This document shows, piece by piece, positions 16,818 through 24,749 of a stretch of 64,000 bases of DNA. The position numbers were made by a program, and so were the translations under genes. Below the pieces are notes generated by a model that did not search any database, had not been told where the DNA came from, and saw nothing but the letters and a program-made list of their open reading frames with translations. This DNA is from Streptomyces sp. CG1 (GTDB lineage: Bacteria; Actinomycetota; Actinomycetes; Streptomycetales; Streptomycetaceae), in contig NZ_CP163518.1 of NCBI RefSeq assembly GCF_041080625.1, positions 6,441,501 to 6,505,500 on the forward strand. Direction: 5' to 3'. Every line of letters starts with the position of its first letter. Positions within the stretch are counted from its first letter, which is position 1.

Positions 16818-16928
16818 CGCGTTCCCTTCCCTGCGTGGGTCCGAGGGGTGCCGGCGCCTGTGCGGCGGGCTGGTCAGCACTGTGGTGCCGGCGTGGAGGG
16901 CGTTGGCGTCGCTGTGCTCGTGGAGCGG

Positions 16929-18281
16929 TCAGCACAGCGGGATCGCCTCGCCCGTGCTCTGTGGCCAGGCCGTGAGGGGGGTGAAGCCGCGGTGGCCGCA
17001 CTCGCCGAAGACCGTGACCGGGGCGCCGCCGGACACCGCGACCAGCCGCCACAGGCCGGGGCGGGAGCGGGCGGCCCGGGTCAGCGGCAGGGCGGAGTCC
17101 GCGTCGGCGTCGGCCAGCTGCCACAGGTCGCCGTCCGGGACCGGTATCACCCGGTCCAGCGTCACGGGGACCGACTCCAGCCAGGGGTCGTCGCGCAGCG
17201 CCTCGCCGTACCGGGCGGCCGCCTCGGCCGTGGTCGTGCCCGGTGGGCGGAACGCGGCCGGTGCGGGCGGGGCGAACCGCTCACCCAGGGCGGACCGGGA
17301 CTGACCGGCACCCGGATAGGCGGCCAGCTCCGCGTCCAGGGCCAGCCCGACCGGCAGGGACAGTTCGGGAGCCCGGCCGGCCGCGCCGTAGGACAGCAGC
17401 AGCCGGGTGCGGCCCGATGCGGCGCCGTGCAGCCATATCCGGCGCGTCGTCAGTTTCGGGTCCACCGTGTCGTACTGGGCGAGGACCAGCCAGTGGTCGC
17501 GGACCGGCGCTCCGTCCGCCGTGGCGGGCAGGCCCAGCCGGGAGCGGACCGTGGCCGCGAGGGCGTCCGGCAGCCGGTCGCGGCGCAGCCAGCCCTGGTC
17601 GAGCAGGTGCAGCAGCGCGCACTCCTCCAGCAGCCGGGCCGGCCAGCCCGCGCCGGACGCCGGGATCGACCCCAACTCCCGTACCAGCGCGGCCAGTCCG
17701 GGCGCCTGGGCGTCGACCATGCGGGCCGCGGTCTCGTCCCACAGGCCGTACCCCGCCTGCTCGGCCGTGGCCAGGCCGCCGCGCAGCAGGTCGGCGAGGC
17801 GTTGCTCCAGCTCGGTCGCGCCCGCGGTGACCCGCTCGGCCCGGCGTTCGGCCCGCCGCCGCGCCGCGTCGGGATCGGCGCCGGTCCCGGAACTCCCCTC
17901 GCCCCGGGTCTGCTTGCTCTCGGCGCGCTCACGTCGGCCCGCGAGCCACTGCTCGGCCCAGTCCGGCGGCTCGGCGGACGCCGGCACCGAGCCGTCGTCG
18001 CCCGCCCACAGCAGAAGCAGTCCGAGCGCGTGCTTGCACGGGAACTTACGGCTCGGGCAACTGCACCTGTACGCCGGCCCGGCCGCGTCCGCGAGATCGA
18101 CCACCGTCTGATAAGGCCTGCTGCCACTGCCTTTGCACAGCCCCCACACCGTCCCCTCTCCGCTCCCCGCCTCGGACCACGGACCGGCCGTGCCGAGCTT
18201 GCCTCCCGCTTTGCGTGACGCGACGTCAGGCGCCAGTGACAGCACCTGTTCCGCGCTCCAGCGCACCCCCTGCTCAGTCAT
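16929..18281 (-). CDS. SWIM zinc-finger protein
   Basis: A 450-residue protein. The SWIM motif CxCx6CxH is intact: Cys73, Cys75, Cys82 and His84 (YRCSCPSRKFPCKHALGL). A conserved N-terminal region precedes it (MTEQGVRWSAEQVLSLAPD). The long C-terminal part (about residues 110-450) is helical and of unknown fold. SWIM domains bind DNA or proteins and are found in Rad51-paralogue complexes (Sws1) and in bacterial SWI2/SNF2 proteins. In enteric bacteria a similar protein (YehQ) accompanies AAA+ and VWA genes. The ATG at 18281 lies just 7 bp downstream of a -10 box, so the mRNA is probably leaderless. Confidence 0.85.
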   Translation of the reverse strand: MTEQGVRWSAEQVLSLAPDVASRKAGGKLGTAGPWSEAGSGEGTVWGLCKGSGSRPYQTVVDLADAAGPAYRCSCPSRKFPCKHALGLLLLWAGDDGSVPASAEPPDWAEQWLAGRRERAESKQTRGEGSSGTGADPDAARRRAERRAERVTAGATELEQRLADLLRGGLATAEQAGYGLWDETAARMVDAQAPGLAALVRELGSIPASGAGWPARLLEECALLHLLDQGWLRRDRLPDALAATVRSRLGLPATADGAPVRDHWLVLAQYDTVDPKLTTRRIWLHGAASGRTRLLLSYGAAGRAPELSLPVGLALDAELAAYPGAGQSRSALGERFAPPAPAAFRPPGTTTAEAAARYGEALRDDPWLESVPVTLDRVIPVPDGDLWQLADADADSALPLTRAARSRPGLWRLVAVSGGAPVTVFGECGHRGFTPLTAWPQSTGEAIPLC

Positions 18282-18288
18282 GCCACCG

Positions 18289-18311
18289 ACGGTAGGTCCC
18301 GCCACTGACAA
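18289..18311 (-). promoter_or_regulatory. DNA-damage (RecA-NDp/PafBC-type) promoter of the SWIM-DUF5691 unit
   Basis: On the minus strand, TTGTCAGTG (18311-18303), exactly 8 bp, then TACCGT (18294-18289). This fits tTGTCRgtg-N8-TAnnnT fully. The predicted transcription start coincides with the SWIM ATG (18281). The -35-like half forms the left arm of a 15-bp inverted repeat with the right promoter. Confidence 0.8.
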
Positions 18312-18359
18312 TCGGCTCGGAGCGGACGTCTGTGCAGGTCAGAGCGATTGTCAGTGGCG
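18300..18359. promoter_or_regulatory. 15-bp inverted repeat joining two divergent damage promoters
   Basis: The arms 18300-18314 and 18345-18359 are perfectly complementary (CGCCACTGACAATCG and its reverse complement) around 30 bp. Each arm is an outward-facing TTGTCAGTGGCG element, so the repeat reflects two identical activator sites in divergent promoters and not a stem-loop terminator. Confidence 0.8.
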
Positions 18360-18370
18360 TGGTGCACGGT
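18348..18370 (+). promoter_or_regulatory. DNA-damage-type promoter of the AAA+/DUF5682/VWA operon
   Basis: TTGTCAGTG at 18348-18356, 8 bp, then CACGGT at 18365-18370. Only the first T of TAnnnT is missing. Predicted start is near 18377, giving a leader of about 37 nt that includes the GGAGGGGG ribosome site before the ATG at 18414. Confidence 0.65.
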
Positions 18371-18413
18371 GGATGCCAGATCCGAACCGGCCGAGCTGGA
18401 GGGGGCCTCAGCC

Positions 18414-19568
18414 ATGTCTGCCACGTCTGCGTCTGCCACGTCTGCGTCCGTGCGACCGACCACCGCCGAATCGAGCGACGGCGAAAGCGCACAGGCGCTG
18501 CGCCCGCACGCCGAGCACGCCTTCGCCGCCGAACTGACCGCGCTCGCCGCGCAGGACGACCGCCCGCGCCCGGCTCGCTGGAAACTGTCGCCGTGGGCGG
18601 TGGCGACGTATCTGCTCGGCGGCACCCTCCCGGACGGCACGGTGATCACACCCAAGTACGTGGGACCGCGCCGGATCGTCGAGGTCGCGGTCACCACGCT
18701 CGCCACCGACCGCGCCCTCCTGCTGCTCGGCGTGCCCGGCACCGCCAAGACCTGGGTGTCGGAGCACCTGGCCGCCGCCGTCAGCGGCGACTCGACCCTG
18801 CTGGTGCAGGGCACGGCCGGCACCCCGGAGGAGGCGATCCGCTACGGCTGGAACTACGCGCAGCTGCTCGCGCACGGACCGAGCCGCGACGCCCTCGTGC
18901 CGAGCCCCGTCATGCGTGCCATGGCCGAGGGGATGACGGCCAGGGTGGAGGAGCTGACCCGTATCCCGGCCGATGTGCAGGACACGCTGATCACGATCCT
19001 GTCCGAGAAGACCCTGCCCGTCCCGGAGTTGGGCCAGGAGGTGCAGGCGGTCCGCGGGTTCAACGTCATCGCCACCGCCAACGACCGTGACAGAGGAGTC
19101 AACGACCTCTCCAGCGCGCTGCGCCGCCGCTTCAATACCGTGGTGCTGCCGCTGCCGGAGAGCGCCGACGCCGAGGTCGACATCGTCACCCGCCGCGTCG
19201 ACCAGATCGGCCGCTCCCTCGACCTGCCGGCCGCGCCCGACGGCATCGAGGAGATCCGCCGGGTCGTCACCGTCTTCCGCGAGCTGCGCGACGGCATCAC
19301 CGCCGACGGCCGCACCAAGCTGAAGTCGCCCAGCGGCACGCTCTCCACGGCCGAGGCGATCTCCGTCGTCACCCATGGCCTCGCTCTGTCCGCGCACTTC
19401 GGTGACGGCGTACTGCGCCCGGCCGACGTCGCCGCCGGCATCCTCGGCGCCGTCGTACGCGACCCGGCGGCCGACCGGGTCGTCTGGCAGGAGTACCTGG
19501 AGACCGTCGTCCGCGAGCGCGAGGGCTGGACGGACTTCTACCGCGCGTGCCGGGAGGTGAGCGCATGA
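18414..19568 (+). CDS. MoxR-like AAA+ ATPase of the SWIM/VWA locus
   Basis: A 384-residue AAA+ protein. Residues 1-45 are a low-complexity Ser/Thr/Ala tail. Walker A is GVPGTAKT (106-113), sensor 1 is ATANDRD (220-226), and the arginine-finger region is SSALRRRF (233-240). The Walker B position reads RVEELTRIP (177-185), so the usual Asp-Glu is Glu-Glu. MoxR ATPases work as hexameric remodelling motors with VWA partners, as RavA-ViaA and MoxR do. Here the VWA gene is two genes downstream in an ATGA-coupled operon. The ATG at 18414 has GGAGGGGG upstream. It is homologous in arrangement to enteric YehL. Confidence 0.85.
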   Translation: MSATSASATSASVRPTTAESSDGESAQALRPHAEHAFAAELTALAAQDDRPRPARWKLSPWAVATYLLGGTLPDGTVITPKYVGPRRIVEVAVTTLATDRALLLLGVPGTAKTWVSEHLAAAVSGDSTLLVQGTAGTPEEAIRYGWNYAQLLAHGPSRDALVPSPVMRAMAEGMTARVEELTRIPADVQDTLITILSEKTLPVPELGQEVQAVRGFNVIATANDRDRGVNDLSSALRRRFNTVVLPLPESADAEVDIVTRRVDQIGRSLDLPAAPDGIEEIRRVVTVFRELRDGITADGRTKLKSPSGTLSTAEAISVVTHGLALSAHFGDGVLRPADVAAGILGAVVRDPAADRVVWQEYLETVVREREGWTDFYRACREVSA

Positions 19569-22090
19569 ACGACACACGCCGGCCCAGGGCCCGTGAATCC
19601 GGGCCGCTCCTGCTGGGAGTGCGGCACCACGGTCCCGGTTCCGCCCGCGCGGTGCGCACCGCGCTCGACGCCGCCCGGCCGGCCGTCGTCCTGATCGAGG
19701 GCCCGCCCGAGGCCGACGCACTGATCCCGCTGGCCGCCGACCCGGCCCTGCGGCCCCCGGTCGCCTTGCTCGCCCATGCCGTGGACGAGCCGGGTCGCTC
19801 GGCCTTCTGGCCCTTCGCCGAGTTCAGCCCCGAATGGGTGGCGATCCGCTGGGCCCTGGAGCACGGCGTCCCGGCCCGCTTCGTCGACCTGCCGGCCGCG
19901 CACACGCTCGCCTGGGAGGAGGGCGGGAAGGAGCCGCAGGAGGCTCCCGCCGGATCCGGACCGCCCGCCGGGTCCGGACCGCCCGCCGGACCCGGTGCCG
20001 CGGAGACCGCCGCGGCTCCGCAGGAACCCGACGCCGGCCGGGACGCCGACAGGAACCGGGACGCCGATGCGAGCCGGGACGGCGAGGAGCAGGTCCGGGT
20101 CGACCCGCTCGGCGTGCTCGCCGAGGCCGCCGGATACGACGATCCCGAGCGCTGGTGGGAGGACGTCGTCGAACACCGGGGCCCGGGGGAGCGGGATCCC
20201 TTCGCCCCGTTCGCTGCGCTGGCGGAGGCCATGGGCGCGCTCCGCGAGCGGTACGGCGCGGGCGGGCACGCCCGGGACCTCGTCCGCGAGGCGCACATGC
20301 GGCTCCGGCTGCGCGCGGCACGCAAGGAGTTCGGGGACGAGGTGGCCGTGGTCTGCGGGGCCTGGCATGTGCCCGCGCTGCGCGAGAAGACCACCGTCGC
20401 CGCCGACCGGGCCCTGCTGAAGGGTCTGCCCAAGGTCAAGACCGACCTGACCTGGGTGCCCTGGACCCACCGCCGGCTCGCCCGGTTCAGCGGATACGGC
20501 GCGGGCATCGACTCGCCGGGCTGGTACGGCCATCTGTTCCACGCCCCGGACCGGCCGGTCGAGCGGTGGTTGACCAAGGTGGCCCGGCTGCTGCGCGAGG
20601 AGGACCGGATCGTCTCCTCCGCCCATGTCATCGAGGCGGTCCGGCTCGCCGAGACCCTGGCGGCGCTGCGCGGTCGCCCGCTGCCCGGGCTCAGCGAGAC
20701 CACCGACGCGGTGCGCGCGGTGATGGGCGAGGGCTCGGACGTGCCGTTGGCGCTGGTGCACGACCGGCTGGTGGTCGGGGACGTCCTCGGCGAGGTCCCG
20801 GAGTCGGCGCCGGCGGTGCCGCTGCAGCGCGATCTGGCCCGGCAACAGCGTGCCCTGCGGCTCAAACCGGAGGCGCCGGAGCGCGAACTGGAGCTGGACC
20901 TGCGGGGCGACACCGACGCCGGCCGCAGCAGGCTGCTGCACCGGTTGCGGCTGCTCGGCGTCGATTGGGGCGAGCCCGCGCGGTCCCGGGTGAGCACGGG
21001 CACGTTCCGGGAGACCTGGCGGCTGCGCTGGGAGCCGGAGCTGTCGGTGCGGGTCGCCGAGGCGGGCGTGTGGGGGACGACCGTACTGGCCGCGGCGCAG
21101 GCCAAGGCCGAGGCGGACGCGGCCGGCGCGGGCGCCCTCGCCGACGTCACCGCGCTCGCCGAGCAGTGCCTGCTCGCCGGTCTGCCGGACGCCCTGCCAG
21201 TGGTCATGCGGGTACTCGCCGACCGGGCGGCGCTCGACGCGGACGTCGGCCATCTCGCCCAGGCCCTGCCCGCCCTGGTCCGCTCCCTGCGCTACGGCGA
21301 CGTACGCGGCACGGACACAGGTGCGCTGACCGGTGTCGCCGCAGGCCTCGCCGAGCGCATCTTCGTCGGTCTGCCCCCGGCGTGTACCGCGCTCGACAGG
21401 GACGCGGCGGACGAGATGCGCGGCCATGTCGACGCCGTGCACACGGCGGTGGGACTCCTGACGGAGACGCTGGTCGGTGCCGGCGTGGCTTGCTCGCGCG
21501 TGCCGGGTGCCGCTGACGACTCCGGTGCCGGGCGAGGCGGTCTTCGGGACCGTTGGCGGGCCGTGCTGCAGACCTTGTCGTTGCGTGACAGCGTGCCCGG
21601 TGTGCTCCGGGGGCGGGCGGCGCGGCTGTTGCTGGACGACGGCGCGTTGCAGTCCGAGGAGGCCGCGCGGTTGATGGGGCTCGCGCTGTCGCCGGGGACA
21701 CCGCCCACCGACGCGGCCGCCTGGATCGAGGGCTTCGTCGGCGGCGGGGGAGGGCTGCTGCTGGTGCACGACGAGCGGCTGCTCGGCCTGGTGGACAGCT
21801 GGCTGACCGGGGTGCCGGCGCAGGCGTTCACGGACGTACTGCCGCTGCTGCGGCGCACGTTCGGGGCCTATGAGCCGGGGGTGCGCAGAACGCTCGGCGA
21901 ACTGGTCCGGCGCGGACCGGGAGACCGGACGGCCGGGCGGGCGGTCCACGGCGCCGTGCCACCCGGCTTTGCCGCCGAGCCGGACACCGAGCGCGCCGAC
22001 GCCGTACTGCCGGTGCTGCGGCTGCTGCTCGGACTGGACGACGCGTTCGACACAACGGACGGCAACAGCCTTGCGGGGGTGGGGGCATGA
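19565..22090 (+). CDS. DUF5682-family protein of the SWIM/AAA+/VWA locus
   Basis: An 841-residue protein with an ATGA overlap to the AAA+ gene. The N-terminal block (PLLLGVRHHGPGSARAV, then VVLIEGPPEADALI) is the recognisable DUF5682 start. It recalls the TraB/ChaN-like fold with its conserved His-rich G-x-R-H-H-G-P motif. A Pro/Ala/Glu-rich insertion of about 45 residues lies near 125-170. A second conserved block is VVCGAWHVPALREKTT near residue 265. The C-terminal half is helical. It corresponds by position to enteric YehM. The two histidine motifs (RHHGPGS, GAWHVPA) look like a metal or catalytic centre, but function is unknown. Confidence 0.8.
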   Translation: MNDTRRPRARESGPLLLGVRHHGPGSARAVRTALDAARPAVVLIEGPPEADALIPLAADPALRPPVALLAHAVDEPGRSAFWPFAEFSPEWVAIRWALEHGVPARFVDLPAAHTLAWEEGGKEPQEAPAGSGPPAGSGPPAGPGAAETAAAPQEPDAGRDADRNRDADASRDGEEQVRVDPLGVLAEAAGYDDPERWWEDVVEHRGPGERDPFAPFAALAEAMGALRERYGAGGHARDLVREAHMRLRLRAARKEFGDEVAVVCGAWHVPALREKTTVAADRALLKGLPKVKTDLTWVPWTHRRLARFSGYGAGIDSPGWYGHLFHAPDRPVERWLTKVARLLREEDRIVSSAHVIEAVRLAETLAALRGRPLPGLSETTDAVRAVMGEGSDVPLALVHDRLVVGDVLGEVPESAPAVPLQRDLARQQRALRLKPEAPERELELDLRGDTDAGRSRLLHRLRLLGVDWGEPARSRVSTGTFRETWRLRWEPELSVRVAEAGVWGTTVLAAAQAKAEADAAGAGALADVTALAEQCLLAGLPDALPVVMRVLADRAALDADVGHLAQALPALVRSLRYGDVRGTDTGALTGVAAGLAERIFVGLPPACTALDRDAADEMRGHVDAVHTAVGLLTETLVGAGVACSRVPGAADDSGAGRGGLRDRWRAVLQTLSLRDSVPGVLRGRAARLLLDDGALQSEEAARLMGLALSPGTPPTDAAAWIEGFVGGGGGLLLVHDERLLGLVDSWLTGVPAQAFTDVLPLLRRTFGAYEPGVRRTLGELVRRGPGDRTAGRAVHGAVPPGFAAEPDTERADAVLPVLRLLLGLDDAFDTTDGNSLAGVGA

Positions 22091-23265
22091 GGAGCGAGTC
22101 GATGCCTGCGGACATGGAGGATCCGGCGCGGGAGCGGCTGCGGCGCTGGCGGCTGGTGCTCGGCGGTGACCAGGCCGACGGCACCGGATGCGCGCTGTCC
22201 GGCCGGGACGCGGCGATGGACGGCACGCTCGCCGCTCTCTACGGCAGAGGCGACAGACCGCAGGCGGGCCGGGACCGTTCGGCGGGGCTCGGCGCCTCGG
22301 CACCCTCCGTGGCCCGCTGGCTCGGGGACATCCGCACGTACTTCCCGGCCTCCGTCGTCCAGGTCATGCAGCGCGACGCCATCGACCGGCTCGGCCTCGC
22401 CGCACTCCTGCTGGAGCCGGAGATGCTGGAGGCGGTGGAGGCGGACGTGCACCTGGTCGGCACGCTGCTCTCGCTGAACAAGGCGATGCCGGAGACGACG
22501 AAGGAGACGGCACGCGCGGTCGTGCGCAAGGCCGTCGAGGACCTGGAGAAGCGGCTCGCGACCCGTACCCGGGCCGCCCTCACCGGCGCCCTCGACCGCA
22601 GCGCGCGCATCAGCCGGCCGCGCCACCACGACATCGACTGGAACCGCACCATCGCGGCCAACCTCAAGCACTACCTGCCCGAGTACCGCACGGTGGTGCC
22701 GGAACGGCTCGTCGGATACGGGCGCGCCGCGCGGTCGGTGAAGAAGGAGGTCGTGCTCTGCATCGACCAGTCCGGGTCGATGGCCGCCTCGGTCGTCTAC
22801 GCGTCCGTGTTCGGCGCGGTCCTCGCCTCCATGCGGTCGATCAGCACCCGGCTGATCGTCTTCGACACGGCGGTGGTCGATCTCACCGACCAGCTGGACG
22901 ACCCGGTCGACGTCCTCTTCGGCACCCAGCTCGGCGGCGGTACGGACATCAACCGGGCGCTGGCGTACTGCCAGTCCCAGATCACCCGGCCCGCCGAGAC
23001 CGTGGTCGTGCTGATCAGCGACCTCTACGAGGGAGGTATCCGCGACGAGATGCTCAAGCGGGTGGCGGCGATGAAGGCGTCCGGGGTGCAGTTCGTGGCG
23101 CTGCTCGCACTGTCGGACGAGGGCGCGCCCGCATACGACCGGGAGCACGCGGCGGCGCTGGCCGCGCTCGGCGCACCGGCCTTCGCCTGTACGCCCGATC
23201 TGTTTCCCGAGGTCATGGCCGCGGCACTCGAGAAGCGGCCGCTGCCGATACCGGACACCGTGTGA
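22087..23265 (+). CDS. VWA-domain protein, MIDAS intact
   Basis: A 392-residue protein with an ATGA overlap to the DUF5682 gene. The N-terminal ~210 residues are helical. The von Willebrand A domain starts at about residue 219. The MIDAS metal site is complete: DQSGSM at 227-232 (Asp227, Ser229, Ser231), Thr286 in GGGTD and Asp312 in LISDLYEGG. VWA partners of MoxR ATPases recruit substrates or insert metal cofactors. It corresponds to enteric YehP. The last codons are duplicated just past the stop (CCGGACACCGTGTGA occurs twice, 23252-23283), next to a minisatellite, so the 3' end appears recently rearranged. ATGs at 22102 and 22114 are alternative starts. Confidence 0.87.
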   Translation: MRSESMPADMEDPARERLRRWRLVLGGDQADGTGCALSGRDAAMDGTLAALYGRGDRPQAGRDRSAGLGASAPSVARWLGDIRTYFPASVVQVMQRDAIDRLGLAALLLEPEMLEAVEADVHLVGTLLSLNKAMPETTKETARAVVRKAVEDLEKRLATRTRAALTGALDRSARISRPRHHDIDWNRTIAANLKHYLPEYRTVVPERLVGYGRAARSVKKEVVLCIDQSGSMAASVVYASVFGAVLASMRSISTRLIVFDTAVVDLTDQLDDPVDVLFGTQLGGGTDINRALAYCQSQITRPAETVVVLISDLYEGGIRDEMLKRVAAMKASGVQFVALLALSDEGAPAYDREHAAALAALGAPAFACTPDLFPEVMAAALEKRPLPIPDTV

Positions 23266-23280
23266 GGCCGGACACCGTGT

Positions 23281-23488
23281 GAGGCCGGGCACGAAAGAGG
23301 CCGGGCACGAAAGAGGCCGGGCACGAAAGAGGCCGGGCACGGAAGAGGCCGGGCACGAAAGAGGCCGGGCACGAAAGAGGCCGGGCACGGAAGAGGCCGG
23401 GCACGGAAGAGGAGGGGCACGGAAGAGGCCGGGCACGGAAGAGGAGGGGCACGGAAGAGGCCGGGCACGGAAGAGGAGGGGCACGGAA
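23281..23488. repeat. 16-bp minisatellite, 13 units
   Basis: Thirteen contiguous 16-bp units of the type GAGGCCGGGCACGAAA. Early units end GAAA; later units end GGAA, and the last five alternate between GAGGCCGGG and GAGGAGGGG forms. The ordered drift suggests expansion in more than one step. It starts 16 bp after the VWA stop. Open frames across it on either strand are simple translations of the repeat and not genes. The rest of 23489-23627 is a purine-rich run followed by non-coding sequence before the next gene. Confidence 0.9.
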
Positions 23489-23627
23489 AGAGAACGGAAG
23501 AAGAGGGGTGCAGAAGAGCGATACAGAAGAGGGAAAACGGACATGACCACCCATGGGTGAGGGGGGTTGCGCGGCCTCGGGCGTGCCGTGCAAGGATCGT
23601 CGGAGCCCGTGCCGTACCGATCCGAGG

Positions 23628-24554
23628 ATGTCCGCCTCCTTGACTCTCCCAGCAGCCCTCCTTGGTACCGCCGTACGCGTGCTGCGTACGGCGGCGGGAC
23701 GGCGTGCGCTCCAACTGGCGCTGCTGGTGGGCGGACTGTTCGCGCTGGGATTCCTCTGCGGAGAACAGGCGCACGCGGCCGACGGAACCCCGCTGCCACT
23801 GAAGGTGACTTCGGGGCGGCTGGGAGAGACCGGCCACGAGGACCCGGTGCGGGCGGTCCGTGCGGTCACCGAGCGCGTCGCCGCGCCCGTGCACGAGGCC
23901 GGCGAGCGGTCCGCCGCTCCTGAGCACGGAGTGGGCCGGCAGGTCGTCGCTCCCGTGCGCAAGGTCGGCGAACAGGCCGCCACGCCCGTGCACGACGTGA
24001 TGACCACGGCGTCCCGGTCCCTCGAGGCCACGGCCGCCCGAGCCGTCGAGCAGCCCCGGACGTCCGCGCCCACCCTGCCGCTGCCCGGCCTCACCCAAGT
24101 CCCGGACGCGCCCGTACAGCTGACGCCGGAGCCGCTGTCAACGGCGCCTCGCCCACAGGGGCACGGTGACGCGAGGGCGCACGCCCCGGCCGGGCAGAAG
24201 CAGCGACACGCCGGCGCCCACGACCACGCGGACCGTGCCGCCATCGGCGGTGCACCGGTGCCGGTCGCCCGGTACGGCCCGGAGGCCATCTCCGTGCCGC
24301 AGCCCGTGGCGCACACCCCGGCGCGGCGCGGCACCTTCGCCCTGCGTGTCCCCGGCCGGCCCGTGCCCACCGGGGACCCGGACGGTGTGCTCGGCAAGCA
24401 GGCCGCCGACAGCAACGTGCCCCGCCACGGCGACGGGTACGCCGTCACCCTCGACGACCGGGCGCCCCTGCGGCTCGCGCCCGGCGCCACCGCGCGCGTC
24501 CACGCGCCCCGCACCCGGGAACGGCACCGGGACATTCCCGTCTTCCCCGGCTAG
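23628..24554 (+). CDS. Secreted, His/Ala/Val-rich protein of unknown function
   Basis: A 308-residue exported protein. The signal region spans residues 1-50, with a basic RTAAGRRALQ stretch, a hydrophobic core ALLVGGLFALGFLCG and probable cleavage at AHA/AD. The mature part begins with amphipathic repeats of the kind RVAAPVHEAGERS and KVGEQAATPVHDV. A Pro/His-rich region (GHGDARAHAPAGQ) follows. No catalytic motif is visible. The ATG at 23628 is preferred because it starts the signal peptide; the ribosome site is weak. It is followed 195 bp later by a second secreted repetitive protein and may act with it at the cell surface. Confidence 0.65.
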   Translation: MSASLTLPAALLGTAVRVLRTAAGRRALQLALLVGGLFALGFLCGEQAHAADGTPLPLKVTSGRLGETGHEDPVRAVRAVTERVAAPVHEAGERSAAPEHGVGRQVVAPVRKVGEQAATPVHDVMTTASRSLEATAARAVEQPRTSAPTLPLPGLTQVPDAPVQLTPEPLSTAPRPQGHGDARAHAPAGQKQRHAGAHDHADRAAIGGAPVPVARYGPEAISVPQPVAHTPARRGTFALRVPGRPVPTGDPDGVLGKQAADSNVPRHGDGYAVTLDDRAPLRLAPGATARVHAPRTRERHRDIPVFPG

Positions 24555-24749
24555 ACGGCACGGCCGACCTCCCCGCCACGGACCTGTCGCGCGGGGGCGG
24601 AACAGGTCTGCCCGTCCGTCCGGACCTCCAGTGATCAGCGCAATCCGCGCTCACGCGTCTCGCGTTCAGCGTTCTCCGGACGGAACCCCTAGCCGTTTCC
24701 CGCTCTTTCCAGCTGTTTCCTGCTGTTTTCGAAGGACTTGACGCACGCA

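Noticed and set aside
23281..23488. Possible CRISPR array
   Set aside because: Units are contiguous 16-bp repeats with no unique spacers, and no cas gene is present.
23279..23560. Open frames across the 16-bp minisatellite
   Set aside because: Translations are simple repeats (RPGTKEAGHERGRA type), with no ribosome site. The unit length is not a multiple of three, so all frames cycle through the same words.
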